Of a DNA stretch of 64,000 nucleotides, positions 10,921 to 21,900 are shown in pieces. This stretch comes from Entrophospora sp. SA101. Its lineage: Eukaryota; Glomeromycota; Glomeromycetes; Entrophosporales; Entrophosporaceae. The stretch covers positions 38,121-102,120 of the forward strand of contig CAUDNR010004245.1 of assembly GCA_958430865.1 (NCBI GenBank), given 5' to 3'. Made by a program: the position numbers and the translations under genes. How positions within the stretch are numbered: position 1 is the first letter of the stretch; each line of letters opens with the position of its first letter. Below the pieces are notes generated by a model. The model was not told the origin of the DNA and searched no databases. It saw nothing but the letters and a program-made list of their open reading frames with translations.

Positions 10921-13900
10921 TTAATCATCATCATCATCATCATCATCCAATTCATCTTCTAAATCGGAAGGAGAATTTCATCATTGGAGAAGGGTTTTTC
11001 TTTTGCGAATAATTCAAATAATTCCTGCTAAGAGTAAAAGTAAGCCCAGTCCACCTAGTCAAGCAGCAAGATTATTCATTCTTCAAAAGCTTTCTTTGGA
11101 AGTAGGAGTTAATTTTTGGGTTTGATTTTTAGCATAACTATGGTTAATTCCGCCGAGTTTTTCGAAATAGTATTTTTTAGTTCCTGCTTCATTTGGACTA
11201 ACTCCATCTCCATAAATGTTCCAATCTAAACTTTTAGTTTTATCTGCTGGATTTCGATCAGCTCTCATTTCAGTTTCAATTTCTTCTTTCTTAGCATTGT
11301 CAGTTTTGATGTGATAATCAGCGACTGCTCCAATTACATACTGTGGACTGAGAGTAAAGAAATAGTTTAATTTATCTTGTTCAGCAACATTATCCTCAGG
11401 AAAAGGAGGAATTCCTTTTTTATCTTTTAAATAATCTTTGAGATGAGTAAAGAAAGGCTCAAAATCATCCAAATCATTCACAATACTTCCAATCTTTTTT
11501 AGTTCTAATTCATCTTTTCTAAAGAGTTTTTGGTCTCCAAAATTCTTTCATTGTTCTACTAAAGAAGTAGTAATATCTGCATCAATCTTGAAAACTGAAC
11601 GAAGATTTTCACTTCTTAATTCTGGATTAGTTAAGTAATTAGTAATCGCCAATAATTCTGCTTCTTCTTCTAGACTAATACCGATGATTTGCTGAGCATT
11701 ATTTAACTCACTTTTTAGTAAATTAAAATAAGTTGTAATGCTTTTCCCAGTTAGGTTTCTTCCTTCTTTTTTTTCTCAATTATTTAGTCTTTCTCAAAAA
11801 CTAGCACCTAAACCTTGTCAAGTGCTATAAGTAGGAAGTTTAGCATTTCGAATAGCTTCTAACTGTTCTACTTTAGTGAGATATCCTCTTTCAGTGGTTG
11901 TAAGGAGAGTTTCTAGTTTGCCTTCATTTTCTAAATCAGTTAAGAAGTAAATCAAAGTTCTAATCGCAATCGTTTCTTGATAAGTGATAATTTCTTGATT
12001 AGATGGATCAGTTAATTTATCTCCTAAATTTTTAAGTTGAGTTCGTAAGTGATTAATTTGATTAGTTTCAAAATCCTTAATTTGATTTTGGATTTGGATC
12101 AGTTTTTGTTTTTTATCAGCTTTTTGAAGACTAATTTTAGTTAATTCACTCCTTTTTTTTCCTAATTCCGCATGAATACTTTCTAAACCTACTCGTTTAT
12201 CAGCTGTAATAGTTTTTCATTCATTTCACACATCTATCATTTCATTATCAATTTCTTTATTCTTGACTTCTCTAGTTAATCATTTGGCTTGATAAGGATT
12301 AAGTTCATTACTTCTAACTTTTAATTCATCAAAACTTAAACCTTTCGCTTCCTCTCTAAATTTTACAAGAGTATCCATAGCCTTTTTCACTACCTTTTGG
12401 CTAATTTTAGTTCATTTGAGACAAAGCTCGTTAACCTCTTCCTCTTCAAATAATTTTTTCCCAGTCGCATCCAATAAATTACTGATAAATTTCTCGACAT
12501 ACAAAGTATAGTTTTTTTTTGCAATATGACGGTTAAAAATTGATGATGAACAAGTTAATTTCTTCTCATAAATGGTTATTTCTTCCTCTCTAATTCTTTC
12601 ATCCATAATCCCATCTTTACTAATTACCTCATCATAAGCATTAAATTCAACGGCTTCATCACTATTATAAACTTGTCAAAAGAATTTGGGAATTTGACCA
12701 TTAGCCCAAGTTAAGTGTTTTTCTTCAACATCAAAAGGAGCTTTCAACACATTTGTGCTATTATCAACATATTTCTTTCCAATAATACTTGCATCAGCTC
12801 CTCGTCAATACATTGTATAAGAATTATCTAAACTATAGCCATTCTTAAAAGGTAAACAACTCTTTTGACCTTTTTGTATGAAAGGACTATTTTGATAGTT
12901 GCTATCTTTGGGAAAGAGAGCATGCATGACATAAAAAATATCACTAATATACCTTCTTCTCTCTTTGAACTCTCCTTTACTTATATTCTTCTTTCTTTTT
13001 GTATTAGAATAAAGATAGCTCATTAAATCTTTATCACGTTCATTTGAAATTTTAGCATTTCAGTTTATAACTCTCTCAAAAGCACCTTTAAATTTTTTCT
13101 TATCACCAGCATCCCAAGCACAATCTGAAGAATCAATATATTTGAAAAGTTTATCTTTATCAATATCTTTGAGAATAGTTCAAATTTGCCCTACAAAATC
13201 AGTACTCAAATAAAGTGGATGAGTATAAGGTTTATTATTCCCATTATAACCAGTTTTGATAATGGAACCATAATGTTCAGTGGTAGCTGGAACATCAGAT
13301 TTATAATTTAATTCTGAAAAATTTTTACCATTTTCAATTATAAATTCTAAAAATTTACGACCTCCTGTGTTAACAATTCTAAGATCATCTTTTAAAGCAG
13401 TAACTGCAGTGTCAACCTTATTTTCTAAATTAGTTTGTTCTTGAAGAACTTGAGGATTATATTTTTTTTCTAACTCAGTAATTTCTTTGGCAACCTTTTC
13501 TTCTTCTTTTGATACTTTGGCAAAAGTAATTAATGCTTCCTTTAATTTTAAATCCAAAGTTTTATTGTTTTTTCTAAATAAGACAGTTTGGTATTCTTTT
13601 ACCATTTTATCAACTCTTCTTTCCTCATTTTCATCCTTTTCATTAACTAATTGGTAAGCAATGGAATTATTTCTTCTTTGCTCCATTAAAGCAACAAGTA
13701 AAGCATTACCATTAGTAGACAATCCTGTTTCAGAAGTTTTTTCAGTAACTAAATTAGCCTCTGCTTTTTTACAATTATTTAATAATTCAGCAGTATCTTG
13801 GAGAAGAGAAACATCCAAAATACCATTAGGAGTTAAAAGAGAACTATTAAAGATTTCTTTTTCTGGTTGAGTGAGTTCACCACCATGATAGTCAGGATAT

Positions 13901-13947
13901 TCCTTTGTTTTTTTGATTGTATTGATATCATTTTTATTGAATGTCAT
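10921..13947 (-). CDS. Code-4 gene: large coiled-coil-like, C-terminally anchored protein
   Basis: Read with UGA as Trp, this is one uninterrupted frame of 1009 codons (1008 aa). Read in the standard code it is cut by 17 TGA codons: 13180, 13060, 12805, 12676, 12412, 12280, 12226, 12217, 11818, 11794, 11776, 11548, 11083, 11059, 11014, 10984 and 10981 (lowest base of each). No TAA or TAG interrupts it. The chosen start is the ATG at 13947, which has AGGAAG 7 nt upstream; another in-frame ATG lies at 13986. The N-terminal ~900 residues are hydrophilic, rich in Lys, Glu, Leu and Asn, with helical stretches that look coiled-coil-prone. Near the C terminus a single hydrophobic segment (AAWLGGLGLLLLLAGIIW) is followed by RKRK and a tail ending in eight Asp. 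This suggests a tail-anchored or surface protein of a mollicute. Function unknown; no family recognised. Confidence 0.85.
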
Positions 13948-13954
13948 GATTTTA

Positions 13955-13960
13955 CTTCCT
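13955..13960 (-). promoter_or_regulatory. Shine-Dalgarno site
   Basis: On the minus strand AGGAAG lies 7 nt before the ATG at 13947. This is bacterial spacing and supports that start over the ATG at 13986. A TATAAT-like string lies immediately upstream but is too close to the start to be a confident -10 box. Confidence 0.6.
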
Positions 13961-14057
13961 ATATTATATTTTAATATTAATATCATTAAAAGATTAAATA
14001 TAAAGAATTTAATAAAAACTAATAAAGTAATAAAATTTGCAGTTGACTGAAATATTT

Positions 14058-14821
14058 TTATTCAATATCAGTATAAATTGGTTTGGGACAAGTGATATCT
14101 TTGTATTCATCTTTCACAAATGGGCGAATATTATGATAAAGATACTCTTGTCTTTTGTAGTCCAAAGGAGGTGGTGTTAACATTAAAATAGATAAAGCTC
14201 TAATTTCTTCAAAAATATCTGATTTCTTGGTTTTCAATAAATTGAATTCAGTAAAAGGTCCATTAGCAACTTCTTGAACTTTGACCACACCAAGGTTAGA
14301 TGCTTCAAAAAGAAAATGTTGATATTTTTGTATACTTGGTAATTTCTTGAAATAAATTCCCAAAATTGCTTTAATATCTAAATATTGAAAACCTTTTCCA
14401 CCTTCATAACATTGAGCTCTATTCAATCCTGCTGGACTAGACTTTTTTACCACCTCAACCACATGATCCAAACAATCTACTCTGGTTCTTCTATAGAGTT
14501 TTTTAATCATGCCAAAATTACCATCACATTTGAATTTGGTATGTCCTGGAACCATGAAATTTAGTTCAATGCTTTCATAATAACCACAAATTACTAAATA
14601 TAAATAAAACCAAACTGTTACATTATTTTTATTTTGCCCACCAGCATTATCACAGGTGATCTTTAAATGCTTTTCACCTTTGTTCAATTTCTTAATTCCA
14701 TCAAAAATCATACTAAGAGTGCCATTGGGTCCTTTTCCTATAGCTTCATCTTCATTAAGAACATAATTAATTTGTTCCCTTACTGCTTCATCTTGAATAC
14801 CAAATAAATGAACTTTACATG
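14058..14821 (-). CDS. DUF7869-type protein, 5' end lost in assembly gap
   Basis: An open frame runs from the gap edge to a TAA at 14058, at least 254 codons, with no start visible. From family knowledge it resembles the DUF7869 domain found in fungal and animal repeat-associated proteins. Key motifs are CDNAGGQNKNN, a hydrophobic segment, then FMVPGHTKFKCD...GMIKKLYRRT and later FKKLPSIQKY...FxF. The Asp of CDNAGGQ and the GHTKF motif suggest an RNase-H-like nuclease fold, which is inference. It contains a single Trp, coded TGG, so it does not reveal which genetic code applies. It lies 110 bp upstream of the code-4 gene on the same strand. Either it is a host gene at the edge of the foreign block or a host-derived gene inside a bacterial fragment. 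Confidence 0.75.
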
Positions 14822-14831
14822 NNNNNNNNNN
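14822..14831. other. Assembly gap (10 N)
   Basis: Ten N characters mark a scaffold join. The 50-60 bases just right of it are unusually GC-rich for this window. Confidence 0.99.
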
Positions 14832-15874
14832 TGGCTGCCGCAGTAAGTTGGTTCCGATTGATCGACATGCTCGGGACTTCTTCAGTCCTTATTTACAATC
14901 TCACAATATATATTACAAATGGTCTAATGTGATACTTCTGTATATGTTGAACAAAAAAAAATTTTTTAATAAAATTCATATATAAAAGTCGAAACAAATT
15001 CTTCTGAATATATAACTTGAGGATCCCTACAAAATTTACAAGATATAAAAAACTATTAGTTGAAGAAAATTTCATTTTTTTTCATTATTTAAGTTCACAT
15101 TCAAAGTTATTTCATTAGAAACCTTATCATTTCTTGTAACTTTATACAAAAATTCTTAATGACCATAGGAATAAATAAAATAGAACTTCTAGTTTCTAAG
15201 ATCTTTTAATAGTAAGTTCTGGATCTCAAATGTATTGGTTTAAAAAAGCAATTTTGTTAACCAACTATACAAAATTTCTTATTAATAGTAACCATAGGGA
15301 TATATAGAACGAACTTCTAGTTGTCTATTAATGAATATGCCATAAGTTTTCTTTTATCTACATTTACATGTAAGGATTACTTAAAATTATTTTTTTTTTA
15401 AATAACTTATTTATTTATTTATTTATTTATATATAATATATAAATTTATATATTTATTGTTTTATGAATTATTAGGAATATTATACCAATTTTTATATAT
15501 GTATCTATTCAATGGTAAAGTGGATAATTTAGTCATGATCAGAGAGCATAAATAATATTAATTGATTATTTTTATTATCAATTTTTTTGGATTAAATGAG
15601 ATATCAATGAATTTGCAGGTAAAGAAAAAAAATTATTGAATTTGTATATAATATTAAAATCATTTATCAGGTTACTGATTTTTATGTGTGTATATTATAA
15701 TTAATAGGTAAAAGGAAAACTTGGTCAGTTATAAATTATAAACACATTTATTTGTGTATATTAATTATATTTAATGGGTAAAAGAATAACTTGTTTGGTT
15801 ATAATTATAATAAACATTATTTTTATTAAATAACTATTACAGAAAAAATTAATGTGTACATATACATATATATA
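14832..15874. other. AT-rich intergenic sequence
   Basis: No gene was found. The segment holds simple repeats (for example TTTA repeats at ~15400-15430) and several imperfectly repeated AT-rich phrases (near 15660-15840). Confidence 0.5.
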
Positions 15875-16656
15875 CAGTGTGTTTCAAAAAAAACCAGAAA
15901 ATTTTATGTGAGCTAAAAACATGTATAGCTTCCCAAATTTAAATCTAATTTGTGCTTTATAAAAAATCAAAATAAACTTATGTTTCAAAATTAAATATTG
16001 AGATCTTCTGTAACTGATAATCTTTTTTGCCTGTTAAAAAAAATAACTATAACATGCCTACTTCGAGACAAGAAACACAATGTCAAGCCATATTACATTT
16101 ATGGAATAATGGTATATGTGAGGCCAAGGAAATAAACAAAAGAATGAATATACCCCTTTCTACCATCTACATCTGGAAAATATAAAAAAATTTTACATGT
16201 GTCAATTGTAAGTTTAATAATAAAAAAGTGTAAAACTTATGTTGGCACTGTAAGATTTACACAATATTATGTCGGCATCATAAGATTTATGCAAGTTTAT
16301 GCTAAATTAATTTCCTGATGTATGATAATATAAAAAATTAAAAACAACCAGTAATTTGAATCATGCTAGAGGAAATGGCTGTCAAAAAAAATTACTGCAG
16401 ATGCATCAAGAGCTTTGGGACAATATATATGCAGAGATACATCAGTTTCGACTAGAACATTGGCAACAAAGTTATCAATAAACCATGTACAAGTGTCTTA
16501 TTCAACCATTCTTAGACACATATATGAAAAGGGTTATAAAAAAGCTTTGCCAATAGCTATGCCAATGTTGACAGCTGTTCACAAAGAAAACCATGTACAA
16601 TGGGCACAACAACATCCTAATGACGATTGGAATAAAACATTATTTACTGATAAGTG
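15875..16656 (+). mobile_element. Truncated Tc1/mariner element, 5' half
   Basis: The left end reads TA then CAGTGTGTTTCAAAAAAAAC, matching the TIR style of the element at 17695. A transposase N terminus starts at ATG 16054, with helix-turn-helix text similar to the other copy (MPTSRQETQCQ..., NIPLSTIY). It breaks off at ~16185. A ~135-bp insert follows, ending near ATTTCCTGATGTA (~16320), which resembles the ends of the MITE at 30783. Coding resumes at ~16375 and continues to LFTDK at 16657, the region of the first catalytic Asp. The DDE core and right TIR are missing. Non-functional. Confidence 0.75.
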
Positions 16657-16782
16657 ATAAAACGAATGTCCATTATGCTTCCTCACATATGATTTTTTAT
16701 ATGTGTGCTCAACTATGTTTGTGTTTATGCTGATATGTAACACCCCAGTCATTTATACATTTTGATTAATTATGTTATTAAC

Positions 16783-16819
<37 letters not shown>

Positions 16820-16956
16820 CAATAAATAATAGATCATTGTTATTAACATTTTGTAAATCTATTGTTTTAAATATACAATATATATGATTATTTTATGATA
16901 ATTGCTTTATATCTAAATATATTCTTGCATCAACTTGAAATTCACTTATTCCATTT
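16657..16956. other. AT-rich spacer with AAT microsatellite
   Basis: A microsatellite of about 11 AAT units lies near 16782-16815. The start of this spacer (GATAAAACGAATGTCCATTATGC) resembles strings at ~17085 and ~20131, probably traces of another repeat family. Confidence 0.4.
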
Positions 16957-17597
16957 TGAAATTAAATTCTCCTCCGATATAAATTTATATTGTTTTCAAA
17001 TTGTGTAATGATCATCAAGCCAATAAATTTAATTTTTGCGTGATATCTGGAAGGGAGATCATCACAAAATTTAGCCAATGAAATTAAATGCCCATTATGC
17101 TATCCGAAACTTAGTCATTTTGTTGAAACTCAATCACTGTGCTGAAACTACAAATGAATGCTGAAACTCAATACATTGATTTGCTAGATGAATTTCCAAT
17201 CTACTAGGATAAGCTCTATCTCATCTCTAATGACAATATTTACAAGTTGCTTCATAATGGCCTTTGGTTTTTCATCTCCTTTTGTAAAATGGGTCCAAAC
17301 TTCTGACAATGGTCTATTGCCAGCATGTTTTCTTTTGTTATTTGACAATTCTGGTGTAATTGATGAAATTTCATATATATCATCATTTTCATGTTGAAAA
17401 TAATTATCTAAAGTATTTGATGTTCCTTGGTTTGATACCATTATTTTAAAATTTTTCAAAGCAATAAATTTTTACTATAAAAATATCTCACACACAAGTG
17501 ATATATCACATGGTAATAAATTTTATTGGCTTGAAGATCATTATGCAAATTTGAAAAACTTAATATTGGAGGGAAGGAAATTTAGTTCAAATTGATA
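16957..17597 (-). mobile_element. Non-autonomous hAT-like element with long inverted ends
   Basis: The two ends are imperfect inverted repeats of roughly 75-80 bp: ~16957-17036 and the complement of ~17518-17595, sharing ATGATCATCAAGCCAATAAA-type text. The interior holds only the beginning of a BED-finger transposase on the minus strand. This looks like an internally deleted hAT element. Exact ends and target duplication could not be fixed. Confidence 0.6.
17184..17441 (-). pseudogene. BED zinc-finger fragment of hAT transposase
   Basis: From the ATG at 17441 the frame encodes a Ser/Asn-rich leader, then NRPLSEVWTHFTKGDEK. This matches the start of BED-type zinc fingers in fungal hAT transposases (compare GRQFTGVWRQFIQGQEK at 47.6 kb). 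The Cys/His zinc ligands that should follow are lost and the frame ends after ~85 residues. Relic. Confidence 0.65.
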
Positions 17598-17694
17598 AAA
17601 ATAAAATGTTTATAATAAATAAAAAAATTTATATAGTATTTCTTTATTGAATGTTTATAATACATAGGCTTGTTTTTTTTGTTATAGTCTAATA

Positions 17695-18906
17695 CAGTGT
17701 GTAACAAAAAAAACTGTATATTTTTATAAAAAATGGGTCATTTGTAAGATAAAAACAACCAAATTTATTTGATAATAATTAATAAGAAATCCATTCTCCA
17801 TTCCTCTCAATAATAAGCTCACAACGTCATTTCATTGATTCTATTAAATTAATTAACATGCTTTCCAGAATTCTATTCCACTATTCCATCATAAATCTCT
17901 CTAGTTCACCAAGATTTTTTGGCATACGCCTTTCTACATTATTCTTAACAATTCCCCAAAGGTTTTCTATCAGATTTAAATCAGGACTATTCAATGGCCA
18001 GTCCATAACCACCAGAATGATTTCTTTCAGAAACTCCATAGTAAGATGACTCATGTGTTTTGGATCATTGTCTTGCTGGAGTCTCCATCTACCTCCAAGC
18101 ATCTTATTTACTTCTGGCATATGTTTCTGGAGGATTTCTACATAAAATTTGGCATCCATTATCCTCCTGAAACAAAATAAACTTGTTTTTCCAACTATGC
18201 AAAATCTGCCCATGCAAAGACACTTGTGTGATCTTTGGGCATGGAACAAATTGGCCATTCACCTTTGTACCAACATTTGATGGTGTTTCAGTAAAGTTGA
18301 AATGCAGTTTCATCAGAAAATAATGTCTTCCTCAAATTGTCATTAAGGTGTTGACATGCCCACTCAACATGCCTTTGCTTATGAGCTTTGATTAACATAG
18401 GTGTTTGTCTAGGCAATGCTTTTGAGTACCCATAAGTGGTCAGGTAGATCGAAATTATCATATGTGACACTTTTTGAGCTAAGGTCCATGTGGAAATTGA
18501 GTCATTTCTCCATATTGATTGTCCAATCATCTTGGAGTTATTTTCCTGGGCTGATCATTTCCTCATGTGTGCTCCACTGTCCCTTTTTCTTTTATTTTTT
18601 TAATGTTACCATAAATAGTAGACAGTGGGATGTTTGTTCGGCAATGAATTTCTGGCCATTGTGAATGCCCTTGTTCTACAAATGTAATATGCATTTGATG
18701 TTGCATTTCTTGCTTAGAAGCAGGCATTGTGTTTGTACATAAAGCAAAAAGTACACTAAGGGTCAGGGTTGTAAACAATGCTCAAATTTACTCCTGATTA
18801 TCATGTTTATTTTCCATTTTACATCTCTCAAGTTGGACAGAAAACAAACACATGAAATGCATTTATGTTGCATAAAAAAAAATCCAGTTTTTTTTGTTAC
18901 ACCCTG
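17695..18906 (-). mobile_element. Tc1/mariner element with near-perfect TIRs
   Basis: The 1212-bp element is flanked by TA on both sides. The left TIR is CAGTGTGTAACAAAAAAAAC; the right TIR reads, inverted, CAGGGTGTAACAAAAAAAAC. It carries one broken transposase frame on the minus strand. The TIRs are well preserved, so the copy is not very old, but frameshifts make it non-autonomous. Confidence 0.88.
17881..18727 (-). pseudogene. Tc1/mariner DD34E transposase, frameshifted
   Basis: The start is the ATG at 18727 (MPASKQEMQ). The N-terminal helix-turn-helix is followed by a stop near 18563. Other frames carry the central part ending LFSDET (first catalytic Asp) and the C-terminal part with QQDNDPKH...SPDLNLIENLW. 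There are 34 residues between the second catalytic Asp and the Glu, the DD34E spacing of Tc1-like enzymes. At least two frameshifts separate these pieces, so no functional protein is made. The same family gave the truncated copy at 15875. Confidence 0.88.
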
Positions 18907-18908
18907 TA

Positions 18909-21900
18909 TATTATTATATTATTTACTTTTCAACTTCATCAAATCAACATTTTACCTTTGATCATAAATTGTCATCCATTATATAATACTGTATATATAT
19001 ATCTGACATTTCCTATAAATAAATAGATAAATTGGTGACATAAATATAAATGAATATATGAATTTTGAAATAAAAAATAAAAATAAATGTAAATATGTAA
19101 ATATAAAAGAAATATATTTTAAATACATTTTTTAAATTGTATACATCACTCTATAATTACACCATGAGTATATCTGTTATTGTTGTTTAAAAATCCTTCT
19201 TGTTTTTTAAATGCATCATTAAAAAATCAAGAAATAATGTTTCTCTAATTAATCAAAATATATAAGTGACCTACTTTCAAAACAATTCTCTTGATAAAGA
19301 AAGAAAATAACAGTTAATTCTCAAATCAATACCAAAAACTATTTGTCAGTAAGATTTCCTATTCAATCTGATCTAGATATACACATAAAACGATTTTGTT
19401 TGTTATCAATCACCTTTTTTTAAATTTTTTTTTAGAAACCAAGTTATATATATATATGCATGTGTGTTTAAATAATTTTTTCACTATAATAAATAAAATA
19501 TTAATATATCAAGTTTATATATCAAAAAACTCGATCACAACACAAAAAAAAATAAACAATAATATTTACAAGTGAGAGTTTATCTTCCATCATAGATAGC
19601 TTTCTTGCATTTTTCTTTCTCTCCATCTCTTGTCAATAATAATGATGTTGTGATCAAAGAGGATGAACAAGAAGGTATAACATTAATACATGGTCATGGA
19701 ACTTTATAAAAAGGGTGTTGTCTCAAATATAAAATCCTATATAATAATAGACTATAAAAAGATAATGGTTAATGATAATTTGTTACATTAAATGAAGAAA
19801 TGATTATTTCCAAAATGCTTGTATGGTAAAATTTTAAATAAACATATCATAAAACAAAAATGCATGATTCTGAGTCTAGAATGTCTTACAATATACTTAC
19901 ATTGATCATTAAAGCTTGAAATATAGCTCCTATGTAACCCTTCAAAAGCAATTTAATCATTTTTCGCACACATACTGAGAACATAGAGAGCAAAATATAC
20001 ACATTAAAAAAATACATCTCAGGTTAAACAAGTTTTTGTGCGCAGTCACGCGACTTTTTTCTATTCTAAATTCAATTGAAGCCGCATGTTTCACAACATA
20101 AAAAAGATCAATGATCGATTTAGTCACATGTGATAAAACGAATGACCACTATGCTATTATTGGTAAAGTAATATTATCAATATGCTTTATGAATCATTGG
20201 GTACACAAAATGCTTGCACATTTTATAGTTTTGGCACATAGATTTAGTTTCACAAGTAGATTTAGTTTTGACATTTTGCTTGCTTGAAAATCAAAACTAA
20301 ATTTTTTAATTTGCTGAAACTATTGTTGAAATTTATTAGTTTAGGCAAACTTCTATATTGTAAGGTAAGATTTATTTTTAATAGCAAAATAAATCTTAAT
20401 CAAATCCTAAGATTAAATAAATTTTGATCAACAAATTTATGAGATCAGTTAATCAAATTTAATTTCTGAGGATGCCCTATGTTTGAAAGACCAAATTGAA
20501 ACACTGGACTAAATTCATATGCAAATAGTTGCCTAATTTGAATCTCATAATTCGAAAACCTTTTACCAAATTTTTACTTAATTTGGAAAGATAATCAGGT
20601 TTTTTAAAAATTGAAAGAGTTTACTTGTGATCAGCACCATTAGTAAAATTAAAATGTAAATCTTTACCAAATACATTGAAATCATTGTAGAAAATAAACT
20701 TTTTTACCAGTGTTTCGTTTTTATCTTTAAAAAAAAAAAAGCCACGTTTTCATATAAAAATTTCATATGATCCTTTATTTGGAAACGAAATTCATAGCAT
20801 ATGCAAACAAATGACTCTAGTTTAAATTTCATACATGGTTGATAAAAAAAACCCATTTTCAAAAAGTGGTTGGGGAGAAAGTATGATTACACCGGCAGAA
20901 AACATTTAATTCATGATTGTAAAATTTACGTAAAATTCAAAAGATTTTTCAATAATTGTAAAATACCTTGAAATTGTTAGAAAGGGGTAAAAAAAATTAT
21001 TGTAAAAACGGTTTGTCACTGTCAATGATTTTTCACCACATTACCAAATATATTGACGACGTTGTAAAAACGACATTATCACAAACATTTCATTATATGA
21101 AATCTAAACTTTGCTATCAGTATTAATCCAATGGAATGCATGAGGACAAAGGTTTATTGATTGCATTGTTATCATATACGCCATGTTCGTTCACTCTATA
21201 TACGAATCAACATATTTGTAGCGGAGGGCTTCTGACATACAACTCATATCATGCCATTTTCTCCCTACAAAGTTTTGAATACTGAAAATGTTCTCAAATT
21301 ATCAATGGAAAATTCGATGTATATAATACATTTTTTTAGTATAATTTCATACAACTCAAAAACTTAGTTTTTTTCCACTAGTACATTTTAGGTATATGAG
21401 GTATTACTTTTGAACACATTTCAAGTATCTAACTTTTGTAAGACTTTCCATATCTCTTACAGCAGTTAGTATTAATAAAAATTGCCTTTGCAGATTATTT
21501 ATTTTTTAAGGTAAAGGAGAAAGAATTGTAAGATTTGACAACCATTTAAAAATGTAAATTTGTTCAGATGCAATTGGACAATAATAACATCATCACAAAC
21601 GACTATTTAACAATAATAAATTTCATTATAGTAAATCCATTTTTGGCGAAAAAAGTTTATACCCACATGTCATAACTTGAGAAAAAAAAGAAAAAGGCGC
21701 TCAGGCCAAATAAACCAAATGTCTCACATGTAAACTCTGAAAAAGATATTGTCATTTGGTAATCTTTAACAAATGAAATTTGTGTGTGTTAAAAATGCCT
21801 AAATCGATTTAGTATTAGTGTTTATAAAGCAATTTACAAAACTGAGCAAATATCCGAAACTCAAAATGTAATCCCCGAAATCAAATACATGAAAAAAATA

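Noticed and set aside
10921..13947. Reading the TGA codons as selenocysteine or stop-codon readthrough in a fungal gene
   Set aside because: Seventeen TGA codons spread along the gene, many at positions where Trp is natural (for example in the membrane segment), and a Shine-Dalgarno start fit code 4 far better.
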